Assembly: GCA_022780965.1 (NCBI GenBank)
Contig: JALEUQ010000042.1
Coordinates: forward strand, 1-34,119
Direction: 5' to 3'
Origin: Clostridiales bacterium
GTDB lineage: Bacteria; Bacillota; Clostridia; Peptostreptococcales; Anaerovoracaceae
Length of the DNA stretch: 34,119 nucleotides
The position numbers and the translations under genes were made by a program. The notes below the pieces were generated by a model. That model saw only the letters and a program-made list of their open reading frames with translations. It ran no database searches and was not told the origin of the DNA. Of this stretch, positions 10,037 through 20,453 are shown piece after piece (position 1 is the first letter of the stretch; every line of letters begins with the position of its first letter).

Positions 10037-12643
10037 ATGATGAACATAGAGAAATATACACAGAATGCACAGAACGCAATCATGGATTGCCAGAACATAG
10101 CAATTGAGGAAGGTCATCAGCAGATTGATGCTGAACATCTGCACCTGGCACTTATCAGGCAGAGAGATGGACTTATTCCTAAGCTGCTCAAATATATGGA
10201 AGTCAACCCTGCAGACATAGAATCAGCCCTGGAGGCCGAACTTGCCAAGCTGCCTAAGGTATCAGGCGGAAGCGATAGCATGTACACCGGCAGAAGGCTT
10301 CAGCAGATTTTGCTTAACGCTGAGAAGAAGGCAGAGCAGATGAAGGATGAGTACGTCAGCGTCGAACACTTCTATCTTGCCTTCCTGGATGAGAGCAGAA
10401 CACCATCTGCAGAGATTCTCAGAAGGTGGGGTGTTGACAAGAACAAATTCCTGGATGCACTGAACAAGGTTCGGGGAAATCAGAGAGTAACAAGCAGCAA
10501 CCCTGAGGAGAATTATGATGCTCTTAACAAATACGGCCGTGATCTGGTTGAGATGGCCAGACAGGGCAAGCTGGATCCTGTAATCGGCAGAGATGCAGAG
10601 ATAAGACACACCATTCAGATTCTGAGCAGAAGAACCAAGAACAATCCGGTACTCATCGGTGAGCCTGGTGTCGGCAAAACTGCAGTAGTTGAAGGTCTGG
10701 CTCAGAGAATTCTCAACGGAGACGTGCCTGAGGGACTTAAGGACAAGAGCATTTTCGCACTGGACATGGGTTCGCTTATTGCCGGAGCCAAATTCAGAGG
10801 CGAGTTCGAGGAGAGACTCAAGGCAGTACTCAACGAGATAGAGAAATCAGAAGGCAGAATCCTGCTCTTCATAGATGAAATCCACAACATTGTTGGAGCA
10901 GGCAAGACAGAAGGCGCAATGGATGCAGGCAACCTGCTTAAGCCTAAGCTTGCCAGAGGAGAACTTCACTGTATTGGAGCAACAACCCTTGATGAATACA
11001 GGAAGTATATCGAGAAGGACGCGGCTCTTGAGAGAAGGTTCCAGAAAGTTCTGGTAGATCAGCCTACAGTAGAGGATACAATTTCAATACTCAGAGGACT
11101 TAAGGAGCGATTTGAAATCCACCATGGAGTTCGAATTACTGACAGCGCACTAATCGCCTGCGCTACTTTGAGCGACAGATACATTACAGACAGGTTCCTG
11201 CCTGATAAGGCAATAGACCTGATGGATGAAGCTGCATCGAAGATAAGAACCGAAATTGACAGCATGCCGGCCGAGCTAGACGAAATCTCGCGTAAAATTA
11301 TGCAGCTTGAGATTGAGAAACAGGCTCTTGGCAAGGAGACGGACAAGGGCTCGCAGGCAAGACTTGCTAACCTGGAAAAAGAGTTGTCCGAACTGAAAGA
11401 TGAAAGCAACGCAATGCGGGCTCAGTGGGAAGGTGAGAAACTTGCAATCACTCAAGTTAAAGCCGTGAAACAGCAGGTTGAAGATGTTAAGCATCAGATT
11501 GAAGAGGCTGAACGTAACTATAACCTTGAGAAACTGGCGGAACTCAAGTACGGCACACTGCCTGATCTTGAGAAAAAGCTGGAGGTTGAGCGTGAGAAGG
11601 CGGAGGCTGCAAAGGAGACAAGACTGCTTTCTGAGGAGGTTGGTGAAGAAGAGATTGCAGAGGTTGTTTCTTCCTGGACCGGCATTCCTGTAGCTAAGCT
11701 GGTTGAGTCTGAACGTGAGAAACTGCTTAGACTGCCTGAAATACTGCACAAGAGAGTTATTGGCCAGGATGAAGGCGTCAAGGGAGTTGCAGAGGCTGTC
11801 CTCAGAGCACGTGCAGGACTCAAAGATGAAAATAGGCCTATTGGTTCGTTTATTTTCCTGGGACCTACAGGAGTCGGCAAGACAGAGCTCGCCAAGGCGC
11901 TTTCGGAAGCACTGTTTGACTCTGAGCGGAATATGGTGAGAATTGACATGTCTGAATACATGGAGAAGCACTCCGTTTCAAGGCTGGTCGGTGCTCCTCC
12001 GGGATATGTGGGATACGATGAAGGCGGGCAGCTGACTGAAGCTGTAAGACGTAAACCGTACAGTGTCATTCTTTTCGATGAGATAGAGAAGGCACATCCT
12101 GACGTGTTTAACATACTCCTTCAGCTCCTTGACGACGGCAGACTGACAGACAACCAGGGTCGAACAGTCGACTTCAAGAACACAATCGTAATTATGACTT
12201 CCAATATCGGAAGCAATTACCTGATTGACGGCATCGAAGAGGACGGCAAAGTTTCTGAGGAAGTCAAGCAGAAGGTTGAAGACGAGACCAAGAAGTACTT
12301 CAGACCTGAATTCCTTAACAGAATAGACGACATAATCGTATTCTCACCGCTCACAATGGAACAGATTGAGGGAATCATCCAGTTGAGCATGAAGGATATT
12401 GAGGATAGACTCAAGGAGAGAGACATCACTCTGAGAATGACAGATGAAGCCAAACGATTCATTGCCGGAGAGGCATACGATCCTGCATACGGCGCCAGAC
12501 CTGTCAAGAGATTCCTTCAGAGAAGCGTCGAGACACAGCTGGCAGGAGAGATTATCCGCGGCAATATCAAAGACGGCGACAATGTTGTGCTGGATTCTGA
12601 CGGTGAGAAACTTACATTCACAACTGAAACAGACAATGCATAA
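10037..12643 (+). CDS. clpB: ATP-dependent chaperone ClpB
   Basis: Two AAA+ modules ([39 protein letters not shown]), long middle coiled coil, [40 protein letters not shown]. Confidence 0.97.
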   Translation: MMNIEKYTQNAQNAIMDCQNIAIEEGHQQIDAEHLHLALIRQRDGLIPKLLKYMEVNPADIESALEAELAKLPKVSGGSDSMYTGRRLQQILLNAEKKAEQMKDEYVSVEHFYLAFLDESRTPSAEILRRWGVDKNKFLDALNKVRGNQRVTSSNPEENYDALNKYGRDLVEMARQGKLDPVIGRDAEIRHTIQILSRRTKNNPVLIGEPGVGKTAVVEGLAQRILNGDVPEGLKDKSIFALDMGSLIAGAKFRGEFEERLKAVLNEIEKSEGRILLFIDEIHNIVGAGKTEGAMDAGNLLKPKLARGELHCIGATTLDEYRKYIEKDAALERRFQKVLVDQPTVEDTISILRGLKERFEIHHGVRITDSALIACATLSDRYITDRFLPDKAIDLMDEAASKIRTEIDSMPAELDEISRKIMQLEIEKQALGKETDKGSQARLANLEKELSELKDESNAMRAQWEGEKLAITQVKAVKQQVEDVKHQIEEAERNYNLEKLAELKYGTLPDLEKKLEVEREKAEAAKETRLLSEEVGEEEIAEVVSSWTGIPVAKLVESEREKLLRLPEILHKRVIGQDEGVKGVAEAVLRARAGLKDENRPIGSFIFLGPTGVGKTELAKALSEALFDSERNMVRIDMSEYMEKHSVSRLVGAPPGYVGYDEGGQLTEAVRRKPYSVILFDEIEKAHPDVFNILLQLLDDGRLTDNQGRTVDFKNTIVIMTSNIGSNYLIDGIEEDGKVSEEVKQKVEDETKKYFRPEFLNRIDDIIVFSPLTMEQIEGIIQLSMKDIEDRLKERDITLRMTDEAKRFIAGEAYDPAYGARPVKRFLQRSVETQLAGEIIRGNIKDGDNVVLDSDGEKLTFTTETDNA

Positions 12644-12670
12644 TACATTGATGAATAAGGTGTTTTCAAT

Positions 12671-12708
12671 GAAAAGAGGAACTGCAATTTCGCGGCTCCT
12701 CTTTTCGG
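12671..12708 (+). terminator. Putative terminator after clpB
   Basis: gaaaagagga...tcctcttttc 10-bp arms; T-rich right arm but no separate T-tract. Confidence 0.55.
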
Positions 12709-12752
12709 TTTCAGAGAATAATAGTATAATGTATGTCGAGTTATGTACTAAG

Positions 12753-12779
12753 GACTTGCGGCACAGCAGGCTGTAAGTC
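12753..12779. repeat. Imperfect inverted repeat in 5' region of MerR-family gene
   Basis: gacttgcggc-acagcag-gctgtaagtc; 10-bp arms paired throughout if two G-U pairs are allowed. Confidence 0.5.
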
Positions 12780-12801
12780 AAGCAGAATGGAGATTAAAGC
12801 A

Positions 12802-13683
12802 ATGGAAGCACAGCTTTACCCAATAGGCCAGGCGGCGAAACTATGCAACGTATCACCGAGAACCCTGAGATATTACGAAGAGCGCGGGCTGATTAAACCG
12901 GACATGATAACAGAGTCCAGATACAGATACTACAATGCGCAGACCATGAGGATAGTACAGGTTATCCAGTATCTTATTGCTGAAGGCTTCAGTCTTGAGG
13001 AAGTCGAACAGGTGACAGGTGATGAGGATTTCAGCAGGCTGCAGCAGCTTCTTGAGAAGCACATGAACAGAACCAGAGAGGAAATCAGGCTGTTCCATCA
13101 GAGGATGGACAGTATGGCAGCGTGGTATAGGCTGATTACGGAGGGCAAAAGGGTACTCGACTATGGACTCAATGGGATTTCTATCAGATATTTCCCGACA
13201 GTGAAATGCATCTCCATTGAATCAGAAATTGATTTCGCCGATCCGTGCTGGGATGCCAATCTGGAAATCGAGTATTTCGCCAGGTCCAAGGATAATGGAC
13301 ACTCCATGGTAGACGTGGGCGGAGCATTTCTGTTTTACTTTGATTCCATTGACACCAGACTTGACAAGCGCACATGCCGTGTGAAGGTGATTCAGGAAGC
13401 TTATCCACATGCAGGAACGGAGTACGGTACAACCGTGGCAGAAGGATTCATGGGTGTATACGCATATCACATCGGAAGTCTGGATAATATTGATGAGACA
13501 TATGGCAGGATGCTTGAATGGGCTGATAAACACAGTTTCAGGCTCAAAGGCGACTGCTGTGAACAGCGCATCATTGACATATACTCAACTCCGGACATTG
13601 ACAGGTTCGTGACCAAAATAGTACTGCCAATCGATGATGGCTGTGACGACTTAAGATATTTGGAGGACGTAAATAATGCTTAA
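12802..13683 (+). CDS. MerR-family regulator with BmrR/GyrI-like effector-binding domain
   Basis: YPIGQAAKLCNVSPRTLRYYEERGLIKPD MerR helix-turn-helix; ~150-aa C-terminal region resembling a GyrI-like domain. ATG 12802 has ggag at good spacing. Confidence 0.85.
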   Translation: MEAQLYPIGQAAKLCNVSPRTLRYYEERGLIKPDMITESRYRYYNAQTMRIVQVIQYLIAEGFSLEEVEQVTGDEDFSRLQQLLEKHMNRTREEIRLFHQRMDSMAAWYRLITEGKRVLDYGLNGISIRYFPTVKCISIESEIDFADPCWDANLEIEYFARSKDNGHSMVDVGGAFLFYFDSIDTRLDKRTCRVKVIQEAYPHAGTEYGTTVAEGFMGVYAYHIGSLDNIDETYGRMLEWADKHSFRLKGDCCEQRIIDIYSTPDIDRFVTKIVLPIDDGCDDLRYLEDVNNA

Positions 13684-14035
13684 CATTTCAAGAAAAATGG
13701 CGTATGTGATTCTCGGAGTGGCCATCGTCTTCGAGATTTCTGCTGATGCCGCACTGGAAGCCTGCCAGGGATACAAATACGTTGGCATGTCAATTCTCGC
13801 ACTGGTTCTCATAGGAACGTCATTCTTTCTGTTTTCTAAAGTGCTTCACAAAATCGCCCTGTCCGTAGCCTACGCTACATGGAGTGCGGTGGGAACTCTG
13901 GCGTGTGCTGTCATAGGAGTCATATGTTTCGGGCAGCATCTGTCAGCAGTGGGATGGATATCCATAATCCTGCTTACAGCGGGAACTTTCATACTTAACA
14001 TGTGGGGAGAAGGAAAGAAGGAGGCCGAGGAATGA
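13676..14035 (+). CDS. SMR-family (EmrE-like) transporter subunit 1
   Basis: ~119 aa, four hydrophobic helices, conserved Glu in helix 1 (VAIVFEIS), AYATWSAVGT SMR signature. Confidence 0.88.
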   Translation: MLNISRKMAYVILGVAIVFEISADAALEACQGYKYVGMSILALVLIGTSFFLFSKVLHKIALSVAYATWSAVGTLACAVIGVICFGQHLSAVGWISIILLTAGTFILNMWGEGKKEAEE

Positions 14036-14352
14036 TAGTAGCATACGCATTGCTGGGAGTATCAATCCTGGCTGAAGTAATAGCATCAGCGTGCCTGACA
14101 GCAACAGAAGGATTTACCAAACTGAAGCCAAGTCTGATAAGCGGCACAGGATATCTTATAAGCTACGGGATATTCGGCATAGTTCTGCTTCAGATTAATC
14201 TGGGAGTAGCATATGCTACATGGAGCGCAGTGGGAATAATAGTAACAACTCTTACCGGATACTTCTACTACAAGCAGAGGCTGTCCAAGGCGGGAGTCGT
14301 TGGGCTGCTGATGATAATGACGGGAACAATAACCCTGAATCTTTTTGGATAG
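14032..14352 (+). CDS. SMR-family (EmrE-like) transporter subunit 2
   Basis: ATG overlaps the previous stop (atga); SILAEVIASACLTATEGFTKLKPS and AYATWSAVGIIV SMR motifs. Confidence 0.9.
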   Translation: MIVAYALLGVSILAEVIASACLTATEGFTKLKPSLISGTGYLISYGIFGIVLLQINLGVAYATWSAVGIIVTTLTGYFYYKQRLSKAGVVGLLMIMTGTITLNLFG

Positions 14353-14357
14353 GAGGT

Positions 14358-14894
14358 TCAGCTTAGCTTGAATTCGTCAATTCCTTTTCGCTGGATTCTG
14401 CGAATATAGAACGAGATTACAAATGAATAGATGAAGTCGTACAGAAGCATCAGCAGTGTTCCGCCGATAACAAGGAGGGCTGCAGGTGCTTCAGGCAGAT
14501 GAATTCCGCCTGAGACGAGATCCATGAATCCCAGGATGCCAACCGACAGGACTGCAGCGAAGAAACACACTTTGCATGCCAGCTGCGGGATGGTGCCGGG
14601 GATTTTTTCTATGAAAAATTTGAGAATGCCGTAATAGCCGAAGAGGAAGATGAATGGAATCATTGCAAGTTTGTTGGGCAGAATAATCAGGCCCAGAAGT
14701 GAAGCAGCTGCGAAGAGCAGCACCGCTCCGCCAACACCGGATTCCAGAATCATGAATGCAGTGAAAAATGAGCTGCACGCGAATAACGTCAGCTCGATTC
14801 CGGGAACTATTGAAGCAGCGAAGAGGCAGACCATGGTCAAAGCCAGGAAAATGCCTCCAAGTGCAATTTTGAAAGTATTGCTGCCGCGTTTCAT
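14358..14894 (-). CDS. Small integral membrane protein, unknown function
   Basis: 178 aa, about 5-6 hydrophobic segments, codon use consistent with neighbours. Confidence 0.65.
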   Translation of the reverse strand: MKRGSNTFKIALGGIFLALTMVCLFAASIVPGIELTLFACSSFFTAFMILESGVGGAVLLFAAASLLGLIILPNKLAMIPFIFLFGYYGILKFFIEKIPGTIPQLACKVCFFAAVLSVGILGFMDLVSGGIHLPEAPAALLVIGGTLLMLLYDFIYSFVISFYIRRIQRKGIDEFKLS

Positions 14895-14927
14895 AGTATT
14901 TTCACCTCGGTTCGGTCGCCTGATACT

Positions 14928-15527
14928 TTAAATGCAGTCACAGCAGCAGTCAGCGCATATGTAGCACTGCAGCGCCTGACAGCACATGTCATCGTTGTTG
15001 TTGCCGTAGCCTCTGCCGTATGCCTGGTTCTGATACTGTCCGCCCATTGAAGTGAGCCTTGCATATGCCTGTCTGTATTCGGCATTGGAAGGGTTCATTT
15101 CTGTAGCTGTGCGCAGCTTGTTAAGGGCATCATCGTACCAGCCCTTCTTGAAGGAGAGCATGCCTGCAAGAAAAAACCATTCGGCGCTTCTGTCGCGTGT
15201 GCCGTTGAGAAGTGTCTCAGCAGCGTTCAGATTATTGGCATCAAGATACCTTCTGATCTGCATGTAGTCAGGAGCAGCACCGCCGCCTGAATAACTGCCG
15301 CCTGAAGCACCACCTCCGTAGTTGAAGGAATCAGCGCCTCCGTTTCTGCCTCTCATCAGCATGTCGTATGCCTCATTCACCTCGCGAAGTTTATCTTCAG
15401 CCAGATCTGCCAGAGGGTTATCCTGATATCTGTCAGGATGATATTTCTTAACCAGTTCCTTGTATGCCTTTTTGATTTCTTCTTCTGAAGCGTTCTCTGA
15501 TACGCCGAGAACCTCATATGGATTCAT
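14928..15527 (-). CDS. J-domain protein with TPR-like region and Cys-rich C-terminus
   Basis: [34 protein letters not shown] domain with HPD; C-terminal [21 protein letters not shown]. Confidence 0.88.
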   Translation of the reverse strand: MNPYEVLGVSENASEEEIKKAYKELVKKYHPDRYQDNPLADLAEDKLREVNEAYDMLMRGRNGGADSFNYGGGASGGSYSGGGAAPDYMQIRRYLDANNLNAAETLLNGTRDRSAEWFFLAGMLSFKKGWYDDALNKLRTATEMNPSNAEYRQAYARLTSMGGQYQNQAYGRGYGNNNDDMCCQALQCYICADCCCDCI

Positions 15528-16434
15528 AATCTACTCCTCTCATGTCAGTACTTGTTGTTGCATCCGGCCCTAGGATTAGCATTCGGGTCTGGTGATTAAG
15601 TCCGAAGTACACGATATTCTCTAGGATCCCCTGATATTTTTTAAGATCTATTTCTTCCAGTGACTGGCTGATTACTGCCAGGCACTGATAAAAGTTAAAG
15701 TTTAGTCTGCCCTCAATTCGCGATTTGAACTCTGCTGTATTCTCTGTCTCCGAATCGAAGTTGAATCTGTAAAACAGCGGATTATAGGAACCGGTGCTGT
15801 AATTCTCATCAATGTCGTCTACAGCATCAGCAAGATATATCCATTTGCCCAGATTGTAGCCTATTTCTCCCAGCACCTGAGCCCTGTCATCATCTTCACC
15901 GTATATTGTCCTGACGCCGTCCGCGAAGATGATTCTCATTATCTGAGCGAATGAGTCAGCTACCTGATCAAGATTGTCACATTTCAGATTCTCATATACA
16001 GTCAGCCGGTCAAGCAGCTCTTCAATTTGATTACAAAGGACCGGGTGTGCGTTATGGAGTCTGCGGTGTATTCCGCCAAAAGCACCCATGGCAGCTCTGG
16101 CAGGCAGACTGCCTTCGTCCTTGACGTCATCTGCAAGCTTGTACCATGCCAGAATCAGCATAACATCAGCGGCGTAGTCAATGACTTTGTTGGAAATGAC
16201 AGGCTTCTTCTGGATATGATGAGCTATGCAGTGCTCCCAGGATATTTCGTCTCTGTCATCTGAAAGTGCACTGAGAAGTATTCCCAGGAAAGCGGCATCG
16301 TAGCTTAGAACCATTCGAGGCAGCTGACCGTATCTTCTGCCGATTGACTTGCATATGCCGCAGTAATATCCGGTGTAAATGTCATATTCGCGAACCTTCA
16401 GTTCTCCTTTGTCGATTTTAACATATCCTAACAT
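15514..16434 (-). CDS. DUF5685-like protein
   Basis: [36 protein letters not shown] start and [18 protein letters not shown] are recalled DUF5685 signatures; overlaps the J-domain gene by 14 bp. Confidence 0.75.
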   Translation of the reverse strand: MLGYVKIDKGELKVREYDIYTGYYCGICKSIGRRYGQLPRMVLSYDAAFLGILLSALSDDRDEISWEHCIAHHIQKKPVISNKVIDYAADVMLILAWYKLADDVKDEGSLPARAAMGAFGGIHRRLHNAHPVLCNQIEELLDRLTVYENLKCDNLDQVADSFAQIMRIIFADGVRTIYGEDDDRAQVLGEIGYNLGKWIYLADAVDDIDENYSTGSYNPLFYRFNFDSETENTAEFKSRIEGRLNFNFYQCLAVISQSLEEIDLKKYQGILENIVYFGLNHQTRMLILGPDATTSTDMRGVDYESI

Positions 16435-16449
16435 AAAATGATATTACCA

Positions 16450-17637
16450 TCAGTATGTGAAATCTGTGTGTTCTAACAGCGATTTATACAGCTTGAAGCC
16501 AGTCATCAGAACGGTTTCGTCAAAATCCCAGTCAGTACTGTGAAGAGAAATGCCTGTGCCGGTACCCAGCAGGAAAAACACCGACGGTGCATGAAGACCG
16601 TAGAATGAAAAGTCTTCAGAAATCATCAGCGGCATTTCAAGCTCTTCGTACATATCGCCCATGCTCTTGAGAACCGGCAGAATTTCTGCATAAAGCCGGC
16701 TGTCATTTATTACTGGTGGATAACCTTCACTGCGAGTGAATGATGTGCTGCATCCGTATTCTTTCTCTGTCTCATCAAGCAGATCTGTAATCATGGCAAT
16801 GAGACCGGCGAAGGTTTCATCGTCGTAGGCTCTTACAGTACCCAGAAGATGTGAGTAGTCAGAAACAATGTTTCTGGCATAGCCGCTGGTCATTTTGCCA
16901 ATGTGGATGACAGTTCGCTGATCAGGTGAAGAAGCATCCTGATACTTGAGCGAACCTTTGTCTTTGAAGCGTGGAACTGCGCCCGGTATTGAAGCGTGTT
17001 TCTCATAGAGCCGGTTTACATATTCAGAAGTAATGTACAGCGCGTCCAGCCCATCGTAAGGTGAAGTGCCGTGGGCAGCAGCACCGTTGATATCAATGTT
17101 TATTTCTGCGGATCGAGGCATCAGTGCTCCCGATCGTGTGGTAATGACACCCTTGTCTGCCATAGGCCACATGTGAGTACCGAATACTGCAATCACATTC
17201 TTTTCATGCAAAATACCGCTCTGGCATATTTCGTCGGCACCGCCAAGAGTTTCTTCGGCCGGCTGAAAAATCAGCAGCACATTGTGAGCACAATTTTCCA
17301 AAGTGCCCAGATATTCAGCCAAAGTAAGAACCATGGACATGTGTCCGTCGTGACCGCATGCATGCATGAATCCCGGATGCTTTGAACGATAGTCACATTC
17401 AACAGCTTCCTCAACAGGCAGCGCATCCATATCCGCACGGAAAGCAATGGCATGGTCGCGTCCGAAATCAAAGAAGGCGCATATTCCGCTGCCGCACAGG
17501 AATGTGAGACTGCAGTCGAGTTCCTGAAGAACACTCATAAGATATGCCTTGGTTTCAGGAAGGTCTCTGTCAATTTCCGGAATCATGTGAAGATTGCGCC
17601 TGTGGGCAGTTAATTTTTCCTGGTAATTTAATAACAT
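16450..17637 (-). CDS. M20-family amidohydrolase (hippurate / N-acyl-amino-acid hydrolase type)
   Basis: FRADMDALPVEE, MHACGHDGHMSMVLTLAEYL, QPAEETLGGADEI, EDFSFYG. Start at 17637 (MLLNYQEKL) has an aaagg RBS; ORF track start is 17667. Confidence 0.88.
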   Translation of the reverse strand: MLLNYQEKLTAHRRNLHMIPEIDRDLPETKAYLMSVLQELDCSLTFLCGSGICAFFDFGRDHAIAFRADMDALPVEEAVECDYRSKHPGFMHACGHDGHMSMVLTLAEYLGTLENCAHNVLLIFQPAEETLGGADEICQSGILHEKNVIAVFGTHMWPMADKGVITTRSGALMPRSAEINIDINGAAAHGTSPYDGLDALYITSEYVNRLYEKHASIPGAVPRFKDKGSLKYQDASSPDQRTVIHIGKMTSGYARNIVSDYSHLLGTVRAYDDETFAGLIAMITDLLDETEKEYGCSTSFTRSEGYPPVINDSRLYAEILPVLKSMGDMYEELEMPLMISEDFSFYGLHAPSVFFLLGTGTGISLHSTDWDFDETVLMTGFKLYKSLLEHTDFTY

Positions 17638-17670
17638 TTCTTGTTTCCTTTTCTTGCAAATAATCATCTA

Positions 17671-17722
17671 ATTATACTATAACTATTAGCTGTTAGGCAA
17701 ATCCCCGTAATGATGTTATAAT
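17671..17722. promoter_or_regulatory. Candidate divergent promoters for amidohydrolase (-) and cca (+)
   Basis: Minus strand: TTGCCT-18-TATAAT (17700-17671). Plus strand: TATAAT at 17717-17722 with weak upstream -35. Confidence 0.5.
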
Positions 17723-17742
17723 GTTGCCAAGGCAGGTGAACT

Positions 17743-19107
17743 ATGGATTTCAAGAGACTGACAGATACTGCGCAGAGGCAGATAATAGATAGACTCGTTA
17801 AGGCCGGCTACGACAGCTATTTCGTTGGAGGCTGCGTACGCGATGTAATAATGGGAAGAGAGTACAATGATATTGACGTTGCTACGGGAGCATTGCCTGA
17901 AGAAACGGAGCATGTGTTTGCCGACTGCAAGGTTATAAGGACAGGCGCAGCTCATGGCACCGTTACGGTTCTCTTTAACGGGGTACCTGTTGAAGTGACT
18001 ACATTCAGAACCGAAGGCGGATATTCTGACATGAGGCATCCGGACAGGGTGGATTTCGTAAGAGATGTGAGAGAGGACCTGGCAAGAAGGGATTTCACGA
18101 TGAATGCCATCGCCGTTGATGGACAGGGAAACATGGTGGACCCTTTTGACGGAGCATCGGACATAGAGAACAGTATAATAAGAGCTGTCGGAGATCCGGA
18201 TGTCAGATTCGCTGAAGATGCTTTGAGAATAATGAGAGCAGTAAGATTCTCGGCGCAGCTGGGATTCGACATTGACCCTGCTACCGCAGAGGCTATGGGA
18301 AGGTGCTGTGAAAATCTGAAGTACATTTCTGCAGAGCGGATTTACTCTGAGCTCAGGAAACTTGTAACGGGAGCATACGCAGGCCGCGCCATAAGGAAGT
18401 ATATTGATGTACTTGCTGTTGTGATCCCGCATATCAAAGAAATTGACGGATTTGAACAGTGCAATCCGGCGCATAAATTCGATGTGCTTGGCCACTGCAT
18501 CAAGTGCATGCAGAACATTCGGGTAACGGAATCCAACCGGGAGCACATGAAACTTGCGGCGCTTTTTCATGATATCGGCAAGCCTGATACTTTCGCACTG
18601 GATGATAAGGGAATCGGACACTGCTTCGGGCATCCTGCGGCAAGCGGTGAGCACGTTGATGAAATACTTAGGACTCTCAAGGCTGATTCATTCACTATAG
18701 ACAGGGTCGGCACACTGGTGAGATATCATGACCTTCTATTTAAAAGGGATGAGAGGCTGCTCAAAAAGTGGCTGAGAAAGTTCGGTCCGGAGGTGCTCTA
18801 TGAAATTCTGGAAATCAAAAGAGCGGATAATCTGGCTGTGGGATGCGACGTTACATCCCTAATCGACATGTTCGATGATGTGAAGCTGATGATTGACAGG
18901 ATAATAGAAGAAGGTCAGTGCTACAGCCTTAAACAGCTTCAGGTGACAGGTCTTGATGTGATGGATGCCTGTCAGGTTAAGGGGCCTGAAGTCGGCAGAA
19001 TTCTTAACTTGCTCCTTGACCGGGTCATTGATGGGGAAATTGAGAACAAAAAAGCACCGCTCCTTGAAGAAGCGATGCTGATAAAGCAGGAAACAGGTGA
19101 CAGATAA
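17743..19107 (+). CDS. cca: CCA-adding tRNA nucleotidyltransferase with HD domain
   Basis: YFVGGCVRDVIMGREYNDIDVATGA, RRDFTMNAIAVD, HD motif ALFHDIGKPD. Confidence 0.92.
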   Translation: MDFKRLTDTAQRQIIDRLVKAGYDSYFVGGCVRDVIMGREYNDIDVATGALPEETEHVFADCKVIRTGAAHGTVTVLFNGVPVEVTTFRTEGGYSDMRHPDRVDFVRDVREDLARRDFTMNAIAVDGQGNMVDPFDGASDIENSIIRAVGDPDVRFAEDALRIMRAVRFSAQLGFDIDPATAEAMGRCCENLKYISAERIYSELRKLVTGAYAGRAIRKYIDVLAVVIPHIKEIDGFEQCNPAHKFDVLGHCIKCMQNIRVTESNREHMKLAALFHDIGKPDTFALDDKGIGHCFGHPAASGEHVDEILRTLKADSFTIDRVGTLVRYHDLLFKRDERLLKKWLRKFGPEVLYEILEIKRADNLAVGCDVTSLIDMFDDVKLMIDRIIEEGQCYSLKQLQVTGLDVMDACQVKGPEVGRILNLLLDRVIDGEIENKKAPLLEEAMLIKQETGDR

Positions 19108-19136
19108 CAGTCGCGTGATTGGAAGATTTGACGACA

Positions 19137-20339
19137 TTATATGCCGATTTTGAGAAGCTCAATGAACTGTTTGGCGGTTCTTGGGCTTCTGCCGTTTTTG
19201 CGCAGTGCATGAGCCTCAGCTTTGCGGAACAGTTCTTCTTCATCCATATCTATGCCGTACTCTGCTGCCAGGGAGCGAACAATCTCCAGATATTCGTCTT
19301 TACCCGGCTTCTGGAAGGTAATGGTAAGACCGAATCTTGCCGCAAGGCTCATGGTTTCCTGAATGGTATCAGACAGATGCAGTTCATCACCTGCACGATC
19401 CTGGAATGTTTCCTTGACAAGATGTCGACGGTTGCTTGTGGCATAGATGGTAACATTGTCTCCGGTGCCTGAGATGCTGCCCTCGAGAGTAGCCTTAAGT
19501 GCCGAGAAGTTGTCGTCATTGCCGGAGAAGCTTAAGTCATCAATGAAAAGTATGAACTTGAGCGGGTTGGCTGACAGTTCCTCCATGATTGCAGGAATCT
19601 GGTACAGCTGGGTCTTCTTGACTTCAACAAGACGCAGACCTTCCGGAGCATAGTGAGCTGCCACAGCTTTGATCGTGGAGCTTTTGCCTGTGCCGGCATC
19701 TCCGTAAAGGAGCATGTTGCTGCCGTTGCCGCTGAGCACTGCTTCGGTGTTGCGCATTATCAGGTCGCGTTCGCGTTCGTAACCGAAGAGCTGGTCAAGA
19801 CTCTGATAATCAGGATGTGCCACCGGTCTGATCTTGCCGTTCTCAACTCTGAAGAAATCAAATTTGGCGAAAATGCCGTAGCCTGTCTTCCTGATGTTTC
19901 TGATATTTTCATTAAAGTCGACGGCAATGTCGACGCTGCCGCTTATCCACTGAGGCAGGAAATCATCGAAGGCAATGTCCCTGATGATGGCTTCTGAATC
20001 AAGAAGCGCCACATTCTGCAGCACCGATAGCTCGTTGCGTACAGCCCTCTCGATTCGAGGATCGATATCTGCACTGGCCGCCACGTCTTTAATATAGAAA
20101 TTTTCGTCTTCAACGACGAGTTTGCTGATGTATTCTCCAAGATTGGTGGAATGAGGGAACAGTTCCTCGACCACCTGGCTGTATAATCCGACAGTAATCT
20201 CCGCAGGCTTGCCTTCTGCCAGGGCATCAAGGAGACGGCAGAGAGCCTTGATTACAGGACTTCTCTTAACTGCCGCAAATACTGCAAGAGAGTCAATCTG
20301 AAGTCTCAGATGCTTATACTCATTACTAATTCTAATCAC
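19137..20339 (-). CDS. DUF815-like AAA ATPase
   Basis: LLYGDAGTGKSSTIKAVAAHYAPEGLRLVEV (Walker A), KFILFIDDLSF (Walker B), YATSNRRHLVKETF. Confidence 0.85.
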   Translation of the reverse strand: MIRISNEYKHLRLQIDSLAVFAAVKRSPVIKALCRLLDALAEGKPAEITVGLYSQVVEELFPHSTNLGEYISKLVVEDENFYIKDVAASADIDPRIERAVRNELSVLQNVALLDSEAIIRDIAFDDFLPQWISGSVDIAVDFNENIRNIRKTGYGIFAKFDFFRVENGKIRPVAHPDYQSLDQLFGYERERDLIMRNTEAVLSGNGSNMLLYGDAGTGKSSTIKAVAAHYAPEGLRLVEVKKTQLYQIPAIMEELSANPLKFILFIDDLSFSGNDDNFSALKATLEGSISGTGDNVTIYATSNRRHLVKETFQDRAGDELHLSDTIQETMSLAARFGLTITFQKPGKDEYLEIVRSLAAEYGIDMDEEELFRKAEAHALRKNGRSPRTAKQFIELLKIGI

Positions 20340-20453
20340 CTCCCGATTCGCGTTCGTTCAAACCTCATAATACACCGACATATGTTTAATGGCAAGGTTT
20401 CCAAAGAATCAAATTTGTGATAAAATTTAATGATATTATTTTAGGAGGGACCC

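Noticed and set aside
10021-10040. CtsR operator at clpB
   Set aside because: No GGTCAAA direct-repeat heptads seen in the upstream region; only CIRCE is convincing.
11276-12114. Minus-strand ORFs (231 and 198 aa) inside clpB
   Set aside because: Antisense artefacts of conserved clpB coding sequence.
12707-12801. Guanidine (ykkC-type) riboswitch upstream of the SMR operon
   Set aside because: I did not recognise the conserved ykkC sequence elements; the region is short and holds only a simple inverted repeat.
17716-18654. 312-aa minus-strand ORF antisense to cca
   Set aside because: Overlaps the motif-rich cca gene and its start region; no domain support.
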